64,000 bases of DNA from Pseudomonas sp. FP198. GTDB taxonomy: Bacteria > Pseudomonadota > Gammaproteobacteria > Pseudomonadales > Pseudomonadaceae. A model generated the notes under the pieces. That model was not told the DNA's origin, did no database searches, and saw only the letters and a program-made list of their open reading frames with translations. The stretch is taken from contig NZ_CP117452.1 of the NCBI RefSeq assembly GCF_030687895.1, positions 1,753,501-1,817,500 of the forward strand, written 5' to 3'. Positions 46,999-57,552 of this stretch are shown here, piece by piece (within the stretch, counting starts at the first letter, position 1; each line of letters starts with the position of its first letter). The position numbers were made by a program, and so were the translations under genes.

Positions 46999-48693
46999 AT
47001 GCACGGTTATGACTTCGGGCTGATCCTCGGCTTTTTTGCCCTGGTGCTGATTCCGGCACCGTTCCTGGGACGGTTTTCCTACCGGGTGATGGAGGGCCAG
47101 CGTACCTGGCTGTCGCCGATTCTCGGGCCGGTGGAGCGCGGTTGCTACAAGGTGGCCGGCGTTGATCCGACTGCCGAGCAGAGTTGGCAGAAATACACCC
47201 TGGCCTTGCTCGCGTTCAATCTGGCGGGGTTTGTTCTGTTGTTTGCGATCCTGTTATTGCAGGGGCATTTGCCACTCAACACTGAAAACCTGCCCGGCAT
47301 GGAATGGCCCCAGGCCTTCAATACGGCGGTCAGTTTCATGACCAACACCAACTGGCAGTCCTACAGCGGCGAGGCGTCCCTCAGCTACCTGAGCCAGATG
47401 GTCGGTCTGACGGTGCAGAACTTCGTCAGCGCCGCCACCGGCCTGGCCGTGCTGGTGGCGCTGTGTCGTGGGATCGGGCGCAAGTCGGCGACGACGCTGG
47501 GCAATTTCTGGGTCGACATGACCCGTGCCACCCTCTATGGACTGTTGCCGCTGTGCCTGCTGTTGGCGCTGTTTCTGGTGTGGCAGGGCGTGCCGCAAAC
47601 CTTCGCGCAGTATGTGCACGGGGTGACGATGCAGGGCGTGGATCAGGTGATCCCTCTCGGGCCGGCCGCCAGCCAGATTGCGATCAAGCAGTTGGGCACC
47701 AATGGCGGTGGTTTTTTCGGGGTCAATTCGGCGCACCCGTTCGAGAACCCGACGGCCTGGAGCAATCTGTTTGAAGTCGCATCGATCATCCTGATCCCGG
47801 CGGCGCTGGTGTTCACGTTCGGCCATTACGTCAAGGACCTGCGCCAGAGCCGGGCGATCATCGCCTGCATGCTGGCGCTGTTCCTGATCGGCGGCGCGAC
47901 GTCGCTGTGGGCGGAATTCCAGCCCAACCCGGCCCTTGATAACGCGGCCGTTGAACAGGCTGCGCCGCTGGAAGGCAAGGAATCACGTTTCGGCACCACG
48001 GCCACGGTGCTCTGGTCGGTGACTACCACGGCAGCCTCGAACGGCTCGGTCAATGCGATGCACGACAGCCTCAACCCGCTGAGCGGCATGGTCGCGCTGG
48101 TGAACATGATGCTGGGCGAAGTGATCTTCGGCGGTGTTGGCGCCGGGCTCTACGGGATGCTGCTCAACGTCTTGATCGCGGTGTTCCTGGCCGGGTTGAT
48201 GATCGGTCGCACGCCGGAATACCTGGGCAAGAAACTCGGCGCCCGGGAGGTGCAGTTGCTGGTGGTGACGCTGCTGGTGATGCCGGTGAGTGTGCTGGTG
48301 CTCGGCGCGATTGCCGCAAGCCTGCCCGGGCCTGCCGCGGCGGTGAGCAATCCTGGCGCTCACGGTTTCAGTCAGTTGCTCTACGCCTACACCTCGGCGG
48401 GGGCGAACAACGGTTCGGCGTTTGCCGGGTTCGGCGCCAACACGCCGTTTCACAACCTGATGCTGGGCCTGGGCATGTTGATCGGCCGTTTCGGCTACAT
48501 CCTGCCCGTGCTGGCGTTGGCCGGCAGCCTGGCGCTGAAGAAAACCGCACCGATCGGCCAGAACAGCTTCCCCACCCACGGCCCGCTGTTCGTGACCCTG
48601 CTGACCGTGACCATCCTGCTCGTAGGTGGCCTGACGTTCTTGCCGACCCTGGCCCTGGGGCCGATCGCCGAACACCTGAGCATGGGTTTCTGA
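46999..48693 (+). CDS. kdpA: potassium-transporting ATPase subunit KdpA
   Basis: Encodes 564 residues with ten membrane helices. KdpA holds the potassium-selective filter of the high-affinity KdpFABC pump. Four pore loops are seen, such as [29 protein letters not shown], and [15 protein letters not shown], with the usual glycines. The ATG follows GGAGCGGTT. Length is typical (E. coli 557). It is one of the four structural genes in kdpFABC. Confidence 0.97.
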   Translation: MHGYDFGLILGFFALVLIPAPFLGRFSYRVMEGQRTWLSPILGPVERGCYKVAGVDPTAEQSWQKYTLALLAFNLAGFVLLFAILLLQGHLPLNTENLPGMEWPQAFNTAVSFMTNTNWQSYSGEASLSYLSQMVGLTVQNFVSAATGLAVLVALCRGIGRKSATTLGNFWVDMTRATLYGLLPLCLLLALFLVWQGVPQTFAQYVHGVTMQGVDQVIPLGPAASQIAIKQLGTNGGGFFGVNSAHPFENPTAWSNLFEVASIILIPAALVFTFGHYVKDLRQSRAIIACMLALFLIGGATSLWAEFQPNPALDNAAVEQAAPLEGKESRFGTTATVLWSVTTTAASNGSVNAMHDSLNPLSGMVALVNMMLGEVIFGGVGAGLYGMLLNVLIAVFLAGLMIGRTPEYLGKKLGAREVQLLVVTLLVMPVSVLVLGAIAASLPGPAAAVSNPGAHGFSQLLYAYTSAGANNGSAFAGFGANTPFHNLMLGLGMLIGRFGYILPVLALAGSLALKKTAPIGQNSFPTHGPLFVTLLTVTILLVGGLTFLPTLALGPIAEHLSMGF

Positions 48694-48700
48694 GGAACAG

Positions 48701-50758
48701 ATGATGAATATGCCAATGAGCAAAACCGTCGTCGCCAAGGCGCCGGAACAACCGCAAACCCAGCTGTCGGCGCTGTGGCGGCCGGCGCTGGTGCAAGCCT
48801 TCGTCAAGCTCGATCCGCGTCAGTTGCACCGCGCCCCGGTAATGCTGGTGGTGGAGCTGACCGCGATCCTCACCACCGTGCTCTGCCTGGTTCCCGACGA
48901 CGCCGTGCCGACTTTCGTCGCTGCGCAGATCGCCCTGTGGCTGTGGTTCACCGTGTTGTTTGCCAACTTCGCCGAAGCCCTGGCCGAAGGTCGTGGCAAG
49001 GCCCGTGCCGACAGCCTCAAGGCCGGCAGCGAAGGCCTGAGTGCTCGTCGCCAGACGGCGGACGGCTTTGAAGTGATTCCCGCCACCCGCTTGCGCAAAG
49101 GTGACGTGGTGCGTGTCGCGGCAGGGGAAATGATCCCCGGCGACGGAGAAGTGATCGAGGGCATCGCGGCGGTCAACGAAGCGGCGATCACCGGGGAATC
49201 GGCACCGGTCATCCGCGAATCCGGCGGGGATCGCTCGGCGGTCACCGGCAATACGCGGCTGGTCTCTGACTGGTTGTTGGTACGCATCACCAGCAATCCT
49301 GGCGAATCCACCCTGGACCGCATGATTGCCCTGGTCGAAGGCGCCAAGCGCCAGAAAACCCCGAACGAAGTGGCGCTGGACATCCTGCTGATCGGTCTGA
49401 CGCTGATCTTCCTGCTGGTGGTGGTGACGCTGCAGCCGTTCGCCCATTTCGCCAATGGCAGCCTGCCGCTGGTGTTCCTCGTGGCGCTGTTGGTGACCTT
49501 GATTCCCACCACCATCGGCGGGCTGCTGTCGGCGATCGGCATCGCCGGGATGGACCGTCTGGTGCGTCTGAACGTCATCGCCAAATCCGGCCGCGCGGTG
49601 GAGGCGGCGGGCGATGTCCACGTGCTGATGCTGGACAAGACCGGCACCATCACCTTTGGCAATCGTCGCTGTGCGGCGATCTATGCCGCTCCTGGGGTGA
49701 GCGCCAAGGAACTGGCTGAAGGCGCGTTGTTCGCCTCGTTGGCCGATGATACGGCCGAGGGCAAATCCATCGTCGAGTATCTGCGCGGCTTGCATCCCCA
49801 GCCCGAGCCGGCTTTGGACGCGCTGACGGCGGTGCCATTCAGCGCGGAAACGCGGTTGTCCGGCGTGGATCATCAGGGTCGCGTTTATCGCAAGGGTGCG
49901 GTGGATTCCTTGCTGAGTTTCATCGGCCTGCCACGCAACGAGCTGCCGCCGGTACTGGCGCGGGAAATCGACAAGATCGCCCAGAGCGGCGGCACGCCGT
50001 TGCTGGTCTGCGTGGACGGCAGGTTGCTCGGTGCCATTCACCTCAAGGATGTGGTCAAGCCCGGCATCCGCGAGCGCTTTGCCGAGCTGCGCAAGCTGGG
50101 CATCCGCACCGTCATGGTCACCGGTGACAACCCGCTGACCGCCGCCGCGATTGCCGCCGAGGCGGGTGTCGATGACGTACTGGCGGAGGCCACGCCGGAG
50201 AAGAAGCTGGCGCGCATTCGTCACGAGCAGAACGACGGCCGGCTGGTCGCCATGTGCGGCGACGGCGCCAACGACGCCCCGGCCCTGGCCCAGGCCGATG
50301 TCGGCATGGCGATGAACGACGGCACCCAGGCGGCGCGGGAGGCGGCCAACATGGTCGACCTCGACAGCGACCCGACCAAGTTGCTGGACGTGGTCCAGAT
50401 CGGCAAGGAATTGCTGGTGACCCGTGGGGCCCTGACGACCTTTTCCATCGCCAATGACATCGCCAAGTACTTTGCGATCCTGCCGGCGCTGTTCGCCTCG
50501 ATTTATCCACAGCTCGGCGTGTTGAACGTCATGCACCTGAACAGCCCACAGAGCGCGATCCTCTCGGCCATCGTCTTCAATGCCCTGATCATCGTCGTGC
50601 TGATCCCCTTGGCCTTGCGTGGCGTGCGAGTGCAGGCGGCGAGTGCGGCGGCATTGCTGCGACGCAATCTGCTGATCTACGGCCTGGGCGGGATCGCGGT
50701 GCCGTTCGTGGGGATCAAGGCGATTGATCTGTTGCTGACGGGGTTGGGGTTGGTTTGA
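48701..50758 (+). CDS. kdpB: potassium-transporting ATPase ATP-binding subunit KdpB
   Basis: Encodes 685 residues of a P-type ATPase. The phosphorylated aspartate is Asp312 in [15 protein letters not shown] in the actuator domain ([14 protein letters not shown]), and the hinge [20 protein letters not shown] are present. In the Kdp complex it drives potassium uptake through KdpA; SAET near residue 380 belongs to the nucleotide domain. The kdpC start lies 46 bases after the stop. GAGGAACAG precedes the ATG. Confidence 0.97.
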   Translation: MMNMPMSKTVVAKAPEQPQTQLSALWRPALVQAFVKLDPRQLHRAPVMLVVELTAILTTVLCLVPDDAVPTFVAAQIALWLWFTVLFANFAEALAEGRGKARADSLKAGSEGLSARRQTADGFEVIPATRLRKGDVVRVAAGEMIPGDGEVIEGIAAVNEAAITGESAPVIRESGGDRSAVTGNTRLVSDWLLVRITSNPGESTLDRMIALVEGAKRQKTPNEVALDILLIGLTLIFLLVVVTLQPFAHFANGSLPLVFLVALLVTLIPTTIGGLLSAIGIAGMDRLVRLNVIAKSGRAVEAAGDVHVLMLDKTGTITFGNRRCAAIYAAPGVSAKELAEGALFASLADDTAEGKSIVEYLRGLHPQPEPALDALTAVPFSAETRLSGVDHQGRVYRKGAVDSLLSFIGLPRNELPPVLAREIDKIAQSGGTPLLVCVDGRLLGAIHLKDVVKPGIRERFAELRKLGIRTVMVTGDNPLTAAAIAAEAGVDDVLAEATPEKKLARIRHEQNDGRLVAMCGDGANDAPALAQADVGMAMNDGTQAAREAANMVDLDSDPTKLLDVVQIGKELLVTRGALTTFSIANDIAKYFAILPALFASIYPQLGVLNVMHLNSPQSAILSAIVFNALIIVVLIPLALRGVRVQAASAAALLRRNLLIYGLGGIAVPFVGIKAIDLLLTGLGLV

Positions 50759-50804
50759 GCCTGAAGACATCTATCACAGATGTGTTTTCAACTGAGGATT
50801 TGAA

Positions 50805-51350
50805 ATGTTCACCATGATTCGCCCGGCCCTGAGCCTCTTGCTCCTGATGACCTTGATCACTGGCATCGCTTACCCGCTGTTCGTCACCGGCGTGGCACAA
50901 ATCGCTTTTCCGGCGCAGGCCAACGGCAGTCTGATCCGCGATGCCGACGGCAAGGTCCGCGGTTCCCGGTTGATCGCCCAGGACTTCAGCGGCGATGCCT
51001 GGTTTCATCCGCGCCCTTCGGCCGGCGCCTTCGCCACGGTCGCCAGCGGCGCGAGCAACTTTTCCCCGAGCAACCCGGCGCTGGCCGCCCGGGTCATCGA
51101 TGATGCCGGCAAGCTGCAAGTGCCCGGCCAGGGGCCGGTGCCCCTGGCGCTGCTGAGCACTTCCGCCAGCGGCCTGGATCCGCACTTGCCTCCGGCCGCG
51201 ATTGCCTATCAACTGGCGCGTGTCGCCGCGGCGCGCAACTTGCCGGTGTCGACGTTGCAGCAGTTGCTCGACAGCCATATCGAGCGGCCTTTGGTGGGCC
51301 CGCCGGTGGTGAACGTGCTGGCGCTGAACCTGGCCCTGGAAAACCTGTAA
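50805..51350 (+). CDS. kdpC: potassium-transporting ATPase subunit KdpC
   Basis: Encodes 181 residues. One N-terminal helix ([20 protein letters not shown]) anchors a periplasmic domain with the family motifs [18 protein letters not shown] and [20 protein letters not shown]. KdpC assembles with KdpA and KdpB and helps coupling. The ATG follows GAGGATTTGAA. A REPIN begins 14 bases after the stop and separates kdpC from kdpD. Confidence 0.96.
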   Translation: MFTMIRPALSLLLLMTLITGIAYPLFVTGVAQIAFPAQANGSLIRDADGKVRGSRLIAQDFSGDAWFHPRPSAGAFATVASGASNFSPSNPALAARVIDDAGKLQVPGQGPVPLALLSTSASGLDPHLPPAAIAYQLARVAAARNLPVSTLQQLLDSHIERPLVGPPVVNVLALNLALENL

Positions 51351-51363
51351 TACCTGTAATACC

Positions 51364-51453
51364 TGTGGGAGCGAGCTTGCTCGCGATAGCGGTTTATCCG
51401 CCGACGGAAATGTCGGCTGAGTTACCGCCATCGCGAGCAAGCTCGCTCCCACA
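51364..51453. repeat. REPIN family B between kdpC and kdpD
   Basis: TGTGGGAGCGAGCTTGCTCG at 51364 and its inverse ending at 51453 surround a 50-base spacer. The element lies inside the kdp operon, 36 bases before kdpD, where the hairpins could lower transcription into kdpDE. Confidence 0.9.
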
Positions 51454-51489
51454 AAGGCTCCATCCCATTTCTGAAACAAGAGACCCAGC

Positions 51490-54138
51490 ATGAGCGACTC
51501 CGGCCGCGCCGATGCACTGTTAGCCAACCTGCCACGCAACGACCGTGGCCGCCTCAAGGTTTTCCTCGGCGCCGCCCCAGGCGTGGGCAAGACCTACGCC
51601 ATGTTGCAAGCGGCCCATACCCGGTTGCGCGAAGGAACCAACGTCATCGCCGGGGTCGTCGAGACCCACGGGCGCGCCGAGACTGAAGCCTTGTTGAATG
51701 GCCTGGCGCAACAGCCGATGGTGCGTTCGGAATACCGCGGCGTGATGCTCGAGGAGATGGATCTCGACGGCCTGCTTGCCGCTCGCCCGAGCCTGGCGCT
51801 GGTGGACGAGCTGGCCCACAGCAACGCTCCCGGCAGCCGCCATGCCAAGCGTTGGCAAGACATCCAGGAACTGCTCGCCGCCGGCATCGACGTCTTCACC
51901 ACGGTCAACGTCCAGCATCTGGAAAGCCTCAACGATCAGGTTCGTGGCATCACCGGTGTGCAGGTGCGCGAGACTTTGCCGGACTGGGTCTTGCAGGAAG
52001 CCGATGAGCTGTTGCTGATCGACCTGCCACCGCGCGAATTGCTGGAGCGTCTGCGCGACGGCAAGGTCTATGTGCCGGAACAGGCCCGCGCGGCGATCGA
52101 TGCGTTTTTCACCCAGACCAATCTCACCGCCCTGCGTGAGCTGGCCATGCAGACCGCTGCCGCGCAAGTGGACAACGACCTGGCCCAGGGTTATCGACAA
52201 CTGGGCCAGTCGGCCCCGGCGGTCCAGGGCCGGTTGCTGGTGGGCGTGGACGCGGATCACCAGGCCGAACGGCTGGTACGCCACGCCAGCCGGGTCGCCC
52301 AGCGCCGGCATCTGCCCTGGAGCGTGGTGCATGTAGACAACGGCACGGCACGGGACGAGTCCTCGCGCCAGCGTCTGCAGAGCGCCCAGCAACTGGCGGA
52401 ACGCCTCGGCGGCGAGGTCGTGCTGCTGCGGGCGGGAGAGGTCGCCAGGACGCTGATCCAGCACGCGATGCAACGGCGGGCCACGTTGGTGTTGGTCGGG
52501 CAGTCCCGCCAGCGTTTGCGCAGGCGCCTGTTCGGCGGCGGCCTGGCTTCGCGATTGCTGCGCGATGCCCGTGGGTTGGAGATCAACGTGCTGGACGGTG
52601 ATGAAGCACCGCCGCCGCGCCTGCGTCCGGGCGCCGTCCAGACCGGGTTCGACTATGCGCTGGCGGTGGTGGCTACACTGGCCGCCAGTGCCCTGGCCTG
52701 GGGAGTTTCCGGGTTGCTTGCGTTGCCCAATATCTCCCTGGTATTTCTGATGGCGGTGTTGCTGGTGGCGGTGCGCAGCAGCCTCGGCCCGGCGCTGGCC
52801 TGTGCGGCGCTGTCGTTCCTGGCGTATGACTTTCTGTTCATCCCGCCGAATTTCTCCCTGACGATCCAGCGCGAAGAAGACGTACTGACGCTGGTGTTTT
52901 TCCTCTTGATGGCCGCCCTGACCGGCAACCTCGCGGCGCGCCAGCGTCGGCAATTGCAGGCGCTGCGCGACACCCAGCAGGAAACCGCCGAGCTGCTCGA
53001 TCTGTCGCGCAAGCTGACGGCCGCGACCGATCGCCAGGCCGTGATCAGCGCCGCCGTGCAACACCTCAACAGCGAGGGCGATTTGCAACTGTGCTTGCTC
53101 AAGCGCGACGCACAGCACGGCTGGCACGTCGAGACGGCTGAACCGTTGACCTTCACCGAGGCCGAGCGCGCTGCCGCCGACTGGTCCTGGCAGCACGATC
53201 AGCCGGCCGGCGCCGGCACCGCGACGCTGCCGTCCGGGCGCTGGTGGTGGTGGCCCTTGTCGTCCGAGGGTGGCCCGCTGGGCCTGTTGGGAGTCTGCCT
53301 GAAAGACGGCAAGCCGTTGAGCGGTCAGCGTCGGCGCTTGCTGGCGGCGCTCAGCCAGCCGCTGGCCCAGGCGCTGGCTCGGGCGCAATTGGCGCAGGAC
53401 CTGGAAGCGGCGCGCCTGCACGGCGAAACCGAGCAATTGCGCAGCGCCTTGCTGGCCTCCGTCTCCCATGATTTGCGCACGCCCCTGACTTCCATGCGCG
53501 GCAGCATCGATAGCCTGCTGGCGCTGGGCGAGGCGATCCCGCTGCAGGACCGTCGCGAATTGCTCGAAGGCACTCGCGACGAAGCCGAGCGCCTGGATCG
53601 TTATATCCAGAACCTGCTCGACATGACCCGCCTCGGCCACGGTGCGCTGAAGCTGGCGCGTGATTGGGTATCGCCGGCCGACATCGTTGCCAGTTCGTTG
53701 AACCGGTTGCGGGCGGTACTGGCGCCGCTGGCGGTGAGCATCGAAGTGCCGACCGGCTTGCCGCTGTTGTATGTCCATGCGGCGCTGATCGAGCAGGCGC
53801 TGGTCAACGTGCTGGAAAACGCCGCGCGCTTTTCGCCCGCCCATGGTCGGTTGCTGTTGAGCGCCGGAGCGACGACTGATGAAATACGCTTCGCCGTGGC
53901 CGATGAAGGGCCCGGAATTCCCGAGCCGGAGCGTGAGAAAATCTTCGACATGTTCTACACCGCTGCGCGCGGCGACCGTGGCGGGCAGGGCACCGGGCTG
54001 GGGCTGGCGATCTGTCAGGGCATGGTCGGCGCCCATGGCGGGCGGATCAGCGTCGACGAGGGGCTCGATGGGCGCGGCACCTGCATCACCTTGCACCTGC
54101 CCTTGCAGACACAACCGGGCATGGACGATGAAGCCTGA
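51490..54138 (+). CDS. kdpD: sensor histidine kinase KdpD
   Basis: Encodes 882 residues. Order: N-terminal KdpD domain (about 20-230) with the Walker-like GAAPGVGKTYAMLQAA and LVDELAHSNAPGSRH; a Usp domain (about 250-370); four membrane helices (about 390-490) with SFLAYDFLFIPPNFSLTI; a GAF-like part (about 510-640); then HisKA with the phosphorylated histidine in LASVSHDLRTPLTSMRG (near residue 660) and HATPase with NVLENAARFSP and GTGLGLAICQGM. KdpD senses low potassium, high ionic strength and, via Usp, cyclic-di-AMP in some bacteria, and phosphorylates KdpE. AAGAGACCCAGC lies upstream. Confidence 0.95.
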   Translation: MSDSGRADALLANLPRNDRGRLKVFLGAAPGVGKTYAMLQAAHTRLREGTNVIAGVVETHGRAETEALLNGLAQQPMVRSEYRGVMLEEMDLDGLLAARPSLALVDELAHSNAPGSRHAKRWQDIQELLAAGIDVFTTVNVQHLESLNDQVRGITGVQVRETLPDWVLQEADELLLIDLPPRELLERLRDGKVYVPEQARAAIDAFFTQTNLTALRELAMQTAAAQVDNDLAQGYRQLGQSAPAVQGRLLVGVDADHQAERLVRHASRVAQRRHLPWSVVHVDNGTARDESSRQRLQSAQQLAERLGGEVVLLRAGEVARTLIQHAMQRRATLVLVGQSRQRLRRRLFGGGLASRLLRDARGLEINVLDGDEAPPPRLRPGAVQTGFDYALAVVATLAASALAWGVSGLLALPNISLVFLMAVLLVAVRSSLGPALACAALSFLAYDFLFIPPNFSLTIQREEDVLTLVFFLLMAALTGNLAARQRRQLQALRDTQQETAELLDLSRKLTAATDRQAVISAAVQHLNSEGDLQLCLLKRDAQHGWHVETAEPLTFTEAERAAADWSWQHDQPAGAGTATLPSGRWWWWPLSSEGGPLGLLGVCLKDGKPLSGQRRRLLAALSQPLAQALARAQLAQDLEAARLHGETEQLRSALLASVSHDLRTPLTSMRGSIDSLLALGEAIPLQDRRELLEGTRDEAERLDRYIQNLLDMTRLGHGALKLARDWVSPADIVASSLNRLRAVLAPLAVSIEVPTGLPLLYVHAALIEQALVNVLENAARFSPAHGRLLLSAGATTDEIRFAVADEGPGIPEPEREKIFDMFYTAARGDRGGQGTGLGLAICQGMVGAHGGRISVDEGLDGRGTCITLHLPLQTQPGMDDEA

Positions 54139-54186
54139 CTGGCGCTGCGTTATGCTCTCGCCACTTGATGGAAATGAACGGACCCC

Positions 54187-54885
54187 ATGAGCCAGAACGC
54201 GACCCTTTTGGTCATCGATGACGAACCGCAGATCCGCAAGTTCCTGCGGATCAGCCTGACCTCGCAAGGCTACAAGGTGCTCGAAGCCGAGACCGGCGCA
54301 GCGGGCCTGGCCCAGGCGGCGTTGAACAAGCCTGATCTGCTGGTGCTCGACCTTGGCCTGCCGGACATGGACGGCCAGCAGGTACTGCGCGAGTTTCGCC
54401 AATGGTCTGCCGTGCCGGTGCTGGTTTTGTCAGTACGCGCCAGCGAAGCACAGAAGGTCGAGGCGCTGGACAACGGTGCGAATGACTACGTGACCAAGCC
54501 TTTCGGCATCCAGGAGTTCCTCGCCCGCGTGCGCGCGCTCCTGCGCCAGGCGCCAGCGGGCGAGGCACCGTCGGCGGCATTGACGTTCGGCCCGCTGACG
54601 GTCGACCTGGCTTATCGCCGGGTCCTGCTGGACGGCGCCGAAGTGGCCCTGACCCGCAAGGAATACGCGGTGCTGGCGCAACTGGCGCGACATCCGGGGC
54701 GGGTCATCACCCAGCAGCAACTGCTCAAGGATATCTGGGGCCCGACCCACGTCGAAGACAGCCATTACTTGCGCATCGTCATCGGTCACCTGCGGCAGAA
54801 ACTCGCCGACGACCCGACCCGGCCGCGGTTCATCGTGACCGAGGCGGGGGTGGGGTATCGCTTGTTGGAGGAGGGTGGTGCTTGA
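54187..54885 (+). CDS. kdpE: response regulator KdpE
   Basis: Encodes 232 residues of the OmpR/PhoB group. The receiver has Asp11-Asp12, phosphoacceptor Asp55 (LLVLDLGLPDMD) and Lys104 (YVTKPFG). The winged-helix domain (about 130-228) has LTRKEYAVLAQLARHPGRVI, then HVEDSHYLRIVIGHLRQKL. On phosphorylation by KdpD it activates kdpFABC. It follows kdpD by 48 bases and is the last gene of the system; a REPIN follows. Confidence 0.95.
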   Translation: MSQNATLLVIDDEPQIRKFLRISLTSQGYKVLEAETGAAGLAQAALNKPDLLVLDLGLPDMDGQQVLREFRQWSAVPVLVLSVRASEAQKVEALDNGANDYVTKPFGIQEFLARVRALLRQAPAGEAPSAALTFGPLTVDLAYRRVLLDGAEVALTRKEYAVLAQLARHPGRVITQQQLLKDIWGPTHVEDSHYLRIVIGHLRQKLADDPTRPRFIVTEAGVGYRLLEEGGA

Positions 54886-54905
54886 GTTTCAAGCCAAGTG
54901 CTGTT

Positions 54906-55037
54906 GTGGCGAGGGAGCTTGCTCCCGCTGGGCTGCGAAGCAGCTCCAAAAACTTCAGACATGATTTTTCCTGACACACCGAGTGTTCAGGTTTTAGGGC
55001 CGCTTCGCAGCCCAGCGGGAGCAAGCTCCCTCGCCAC
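54906..55037. repeat. REPIN, family A variant
   Basis: GTGGCGAGGGAGCTTGCTCC at 54906 mirrors GGAGCAAGCTCCCTCGCCAC ending at 55037. The inner part has GCTGCGAAGCAGC and CGCTTCGCAGC. It lies between the convergent kdpE and patatin-like genes. Confidence 0.9.
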
Positions 55038-55054
55038 CGGGAATCTTGCGATCA

Positions 55055-56092
55055 TTAGCTCTGCTCACTCTCATACCGATCCAACGTATCGCTGGCAATC
55101 TCGCGTCCCAGCGCGATCAGCTCCGGTGCCTTGTAGAACTCGAAGAACCGGCACACCCGTTTTGGCACGTTGATCAGTACATCCGGCGGGTAGCCGGCGA
55201 TCTTGTATTGGGCCAGCGACGTCTGCATCACCTCGAAGCTCTGGTTGATCAGGTCGAGCAACGAGGCCGGCCCGACGTTATCGATGATGAAAGAGCCGGT
55301 GGCGGATTTCGGCGCGCCTTCGATTTCCGGCGCGGCGGCCGGTTGCTGGCCTTCCGGTTCGGCCGAATCAAGCCACGGGTTGATGTCGGCCGCCTCGGCC
55401 TTGAGGGCTTCCTGTTCCAGCAGCAACAGTTGTTCGGCTTGTTTGCGGCGAAACGGCAGCCTTGAACCGAGGGAACTGACCAGAGTGTCGAAGCGTCGCC
55501 GGAACGCGGCGGGGCGCTGGATCACGGGCAGCCGGTATTGCTTCTGGTTGGTGGCGTTGAGGTTGACCGCGATGATCAGGTCGCAATGGCTCGACACCAC
55601 CGGCACGATCGGCAGCGGATTGAGCAAGCCGCCATCCACCAGCATGCGGTTGCCTTGCATCACCGGGGTGAACAGGCTGGGAATCGCCGCCGAGGCGCGC
55701 ATCGCCTGGTGCAGGCAGCCTTCCTGGAACCAGATTTCCTGCTGGTTGGTCAGGTCGGTGGCCACCGCCGTGTAGGGAATGCGCAGGTCTTCGATATTGA
55801 GCTCGCCGACGATCTTGCGAATCTGCCCGAAGACTTTTTCGCCGCGAATGGCCCCGAGGCGAAAGCTGACATCCACCAGCCGGAGCACATCCAGGTAGTC
55901 GAGGCTTTCGATCCAGTTGCGGTAGTCTTCGAGTTTGCCCGCCGCGTAGATCCCGCCTACGACCGCACCCATGGAACAACCGGCGATACAGGCGATGTCG
56001 TAGCCGCGTCGTTCGATTTCCTCGATCACCCCGATATGGGCATAGCCCCGGGCGCCGCCCGAGCCCAATACCAATGCGACACGTTTTGTCAT
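55055..56092 (-). CDS. patatin-like phospholipase family protein (RssA-like)
   Basis: Encodes 345 residues. Catalytic parts are complete: the oxyanion loop LVLGSGGARGYAHIG, the serine in IAGCSMGAVVGG and the aspartate in MLVDGGLLNPLP. No signal peptide is present, so it acts inside the cell, as RssA does. A variable region (about 230-280) and a C-terminal helical part (LLDLINQSFEVMQTSLAQYK) follow. I set the start at 56092, where AGAGG is seven bases upstream; the frame is open 19 codons further without a site. The substrate is a lipid of unknown type. Confidence 0.85.
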   Translation of the reverse strand: MTKRVALVLGSGGARGYAHIGVIEEIERRGYDIACIAGCSMGAVVGGIYAAGKLEDYRNWIESLDYLDVLRLVDVSFRLGAIRGEKVFGQIRKIVGELNIEDLRIPYTAVATDLTNQQEIWFQEGCLHQAMRASAAIPSLFTPVMQGNRMLVDGGLLNPLPIVPVVSSHCDLIIAVNLNATNQKQYRLPVIQRPAAFRRRFDTLVSSLGSRLPFRRKQAEQLLLLEQEALKAEAADINPWLDSAEPEGQQPAAAPEIEGAPKSATGSFIIDNVGPASLLDLINQSFEVMQTSLAQYKIAGYPPDVLINVPKRVCRFFEFYKAPELIALGREIASDTLDRYESEQS

Positions 56093-56299
56093 GAGCAGGC
56101 CTCTTGTCAAACAGACGTCAACAATGCACCCATCGACGGGCCGGCTCAATCGCTGTGGCGCAGGCGTCGTTTTTTGACACGCCGCAGCGGCATTTGCGTA
56201 TGCTCGTGCCCACTTGAATATAGCGGCCGCGCCGAGGCACTTTTTGCCGGCGAAACCGTCTTACCAGCACGACTGTTGACCTGACTTGAGGTGTTATCG

Positions 56300-56590
56300 A
56301 TGAAAGCCCGGATCTGCCTGCCCCTGGTGGCATCCCTGATGGTTCTGGCACTGGCCGGTTGCGCCGGCAAGACTGCTTACCGCGACAGCTGCGGCAGCCA
56401 GCTAGACAGCGCGTGGCGCGAACTTGACCTGGCCAAGGCCGAAGGCTTCGCCGGCACTGTCAGCTACTCCAAGGCTCTTTCATTGCTGACCGGGGCCAAG
56501 ACCCAGCAGCAATTCGAAGCCTTTGAGGGCTGCACCAAGAAAGCCGAGAAGGCGCGTTTCTACATTCGCGAATCCCGCGCGGGACGATAA
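56300..56590 (+). CDS. small lipoprotein of unknown function
   Basis: Encodes 96 residues. Signal MKARICLPLVASLMVLALAG ends in a lipobox (LAGC, Cys21, Ala at +2), so it is probably an outer-membrane lipoprotein. Mature part: two further cysteines (RDSCGSQL and FEGCTKKAE) probably form a disulfide, in an otherwise helical, charged protein (SAWRELDLAKAEGFAGTVSY). GAGG lies eight bases before the ATG at 56300. I recall similar short lipoproteins in pseudomonads but not a function. A CHAD-domain gene follows in the same direction after about 95 bases. Confidence 0.78.
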   Translation: MKARICLPLVASLMVLALAGCAGKTAYRDSCGSQLDSAWRELDLAKAEGFAGTVSYSKALSLLTGAKTQQQFEAFEGCTKKAEKARFYIRESRAGR

Positions 56591-56596
56591 ACACAG

Positions 56597-56665
56597 CGGC
56601 GAGCTGCAAGCTGTAAGCAGAAGCGAAACTGCTTTTTCTTGCGGCTTGTAGCTCGAAACTCGAAG
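56597..56665. repeat. inverted repeat of the AGCTGCAAGCT type
   Basis: GGCGAGCTGCAAGCTGTAAG at 56596 is followed by GCGGCTTGTAGCTCGAAACT and CGAAGCTGCG. The AGCT-rich arms can pair in part (CAAGCTGTAAGC with GCGGCTTGTAGC). It is unlike the two REP families; related AGCTGCAAGCT repeats are common between genes in pseudomonads, as I recall. Confidence 0.5.
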
Positions 56666-56685
56666 CTGCGTACGGAGTACGCCCG

Positions 56686-57447
56686 ATGATTGATCGGCTG
56701 GTGGCCCGGATTCTGGGCCTGGAAGTTCGCCTGCTGGCCTGCCAGGCCCGCTTGAATGCTCATACCGACAGCGAAGCTTTGCACGACCTGCGGACCACCG
56801 TTCGCCGTCTGCGCAGCCTGCTTCGTCCGCTGCGCGGGTTGCCCGGCGTCGAGCAGTTGGAGACAGCCGCATCGGCAGTCGGCAGCCTGACCACCCCCTT
56901 GCGCGACCGTGAGGTGCTGGCGGCTTATCTTCAGCAGCACGGCAAGACCGAGGCCGCGCAGCGACGCCAGCTGCAAATGGCCGAGGCCTATCCCGCCGTG
57001 GCCAGCAGCCCGGAGCTGGCGCATTTGCTGATGATCCTCGATGCCTTCCCACGCTTCATCCGCGCTGCCCAGCGCCAGGGTCTGCTTGCGGGGTTGCGCA
57101 AACGTGTCGAAAAGCGCCTCGACAAACAGTGGAAAAAGCTCGGCGAAGCCTTGCGCGATCCGGCTCATGACCGCCACCGACTGCGCCTGCTGATCAAGCG
57201 CGTGCGTTATGCCATCGAAGCCTATCCCGAACTCGACCGCTTGCCGGAAGCGGCCATGCCCCGACTCAAGGCCGCCCAAGGCGCGTTGGGCGATTGGCAT
57301 GATTGCTGGCAATGGCTGGCGCGTGCCGAGCAGGAAGCCGACTTGCGGGCCTGCGTACCGGTCTGGCGGATCACCATGGAAAAGGCCGAGGCCAAGTCCG
57401 ACCGGGTACTTGAAAAACTCATCGTCAGTTGCTTCGAGAAATCCTGA
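56686..57447 (+). CDS. CHAD domain protein
   Basis: Encodes 253 residues, an all-helical CHAD domain. Seen: LHDLRTTVRRLRSLLRPL with the conserved His and Arg residues, LTTPLRDREVLAAYLQQHG, RKRVEKRLDKQWKKLGEAL and RLRLLIKRVRYAIEAYPEL, and WHDCWQWLARA near the end. CHAD proteins bind polyphosphate through basic residues; several are found on polyphosphate granules. No CYTH partner is adjacent. The ATG has GGAGTACGCCCG upstream. Confidence 0.87.
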   Translation: MIDRLVARILGLEVRLLACQARLNAHTDSEALHDLRTTVRRLRSLLRPLRGLPGVEQLETAASAVGSLTTPLRDREVLAAYLQQHGKTEAAQRRQLQMAEAYPAVASSPELAHLLMILDAFPRFIRAAQRQGLLAGLRKRVEKRLDKQWKKLGEALRDPAHDRHRLRLLIKRVRYAIEAYPELDRLPEAAMPRLKAAQGALGDWHDCWQWLARAEQEADLRACVPVWRITMEKAEAKSDRVLEKLIVSCFEKS

Positions 57448-57462
57448 ATCTACCCGAACCCC

Positions 57463-57552
57463 TGTGGGAGCGAGCTTGCTCGCGATGGCGGTGTATCAGT
57501 CAATCCTTATGCAAACTGACCCACCGTCATCGCGAGCAAGCTCGCTCCCACA
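57463..57552. repeat. REPIN family B
   Basis: TGTGGGAGCGAGCTTGCTCG at 57463 pairs with CGAGCAAGCTCGCTCCCACA ending at 57552, spacer about 50 bases. It lies between the CHAD and thioesterase genes. Confidence 0.9.
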
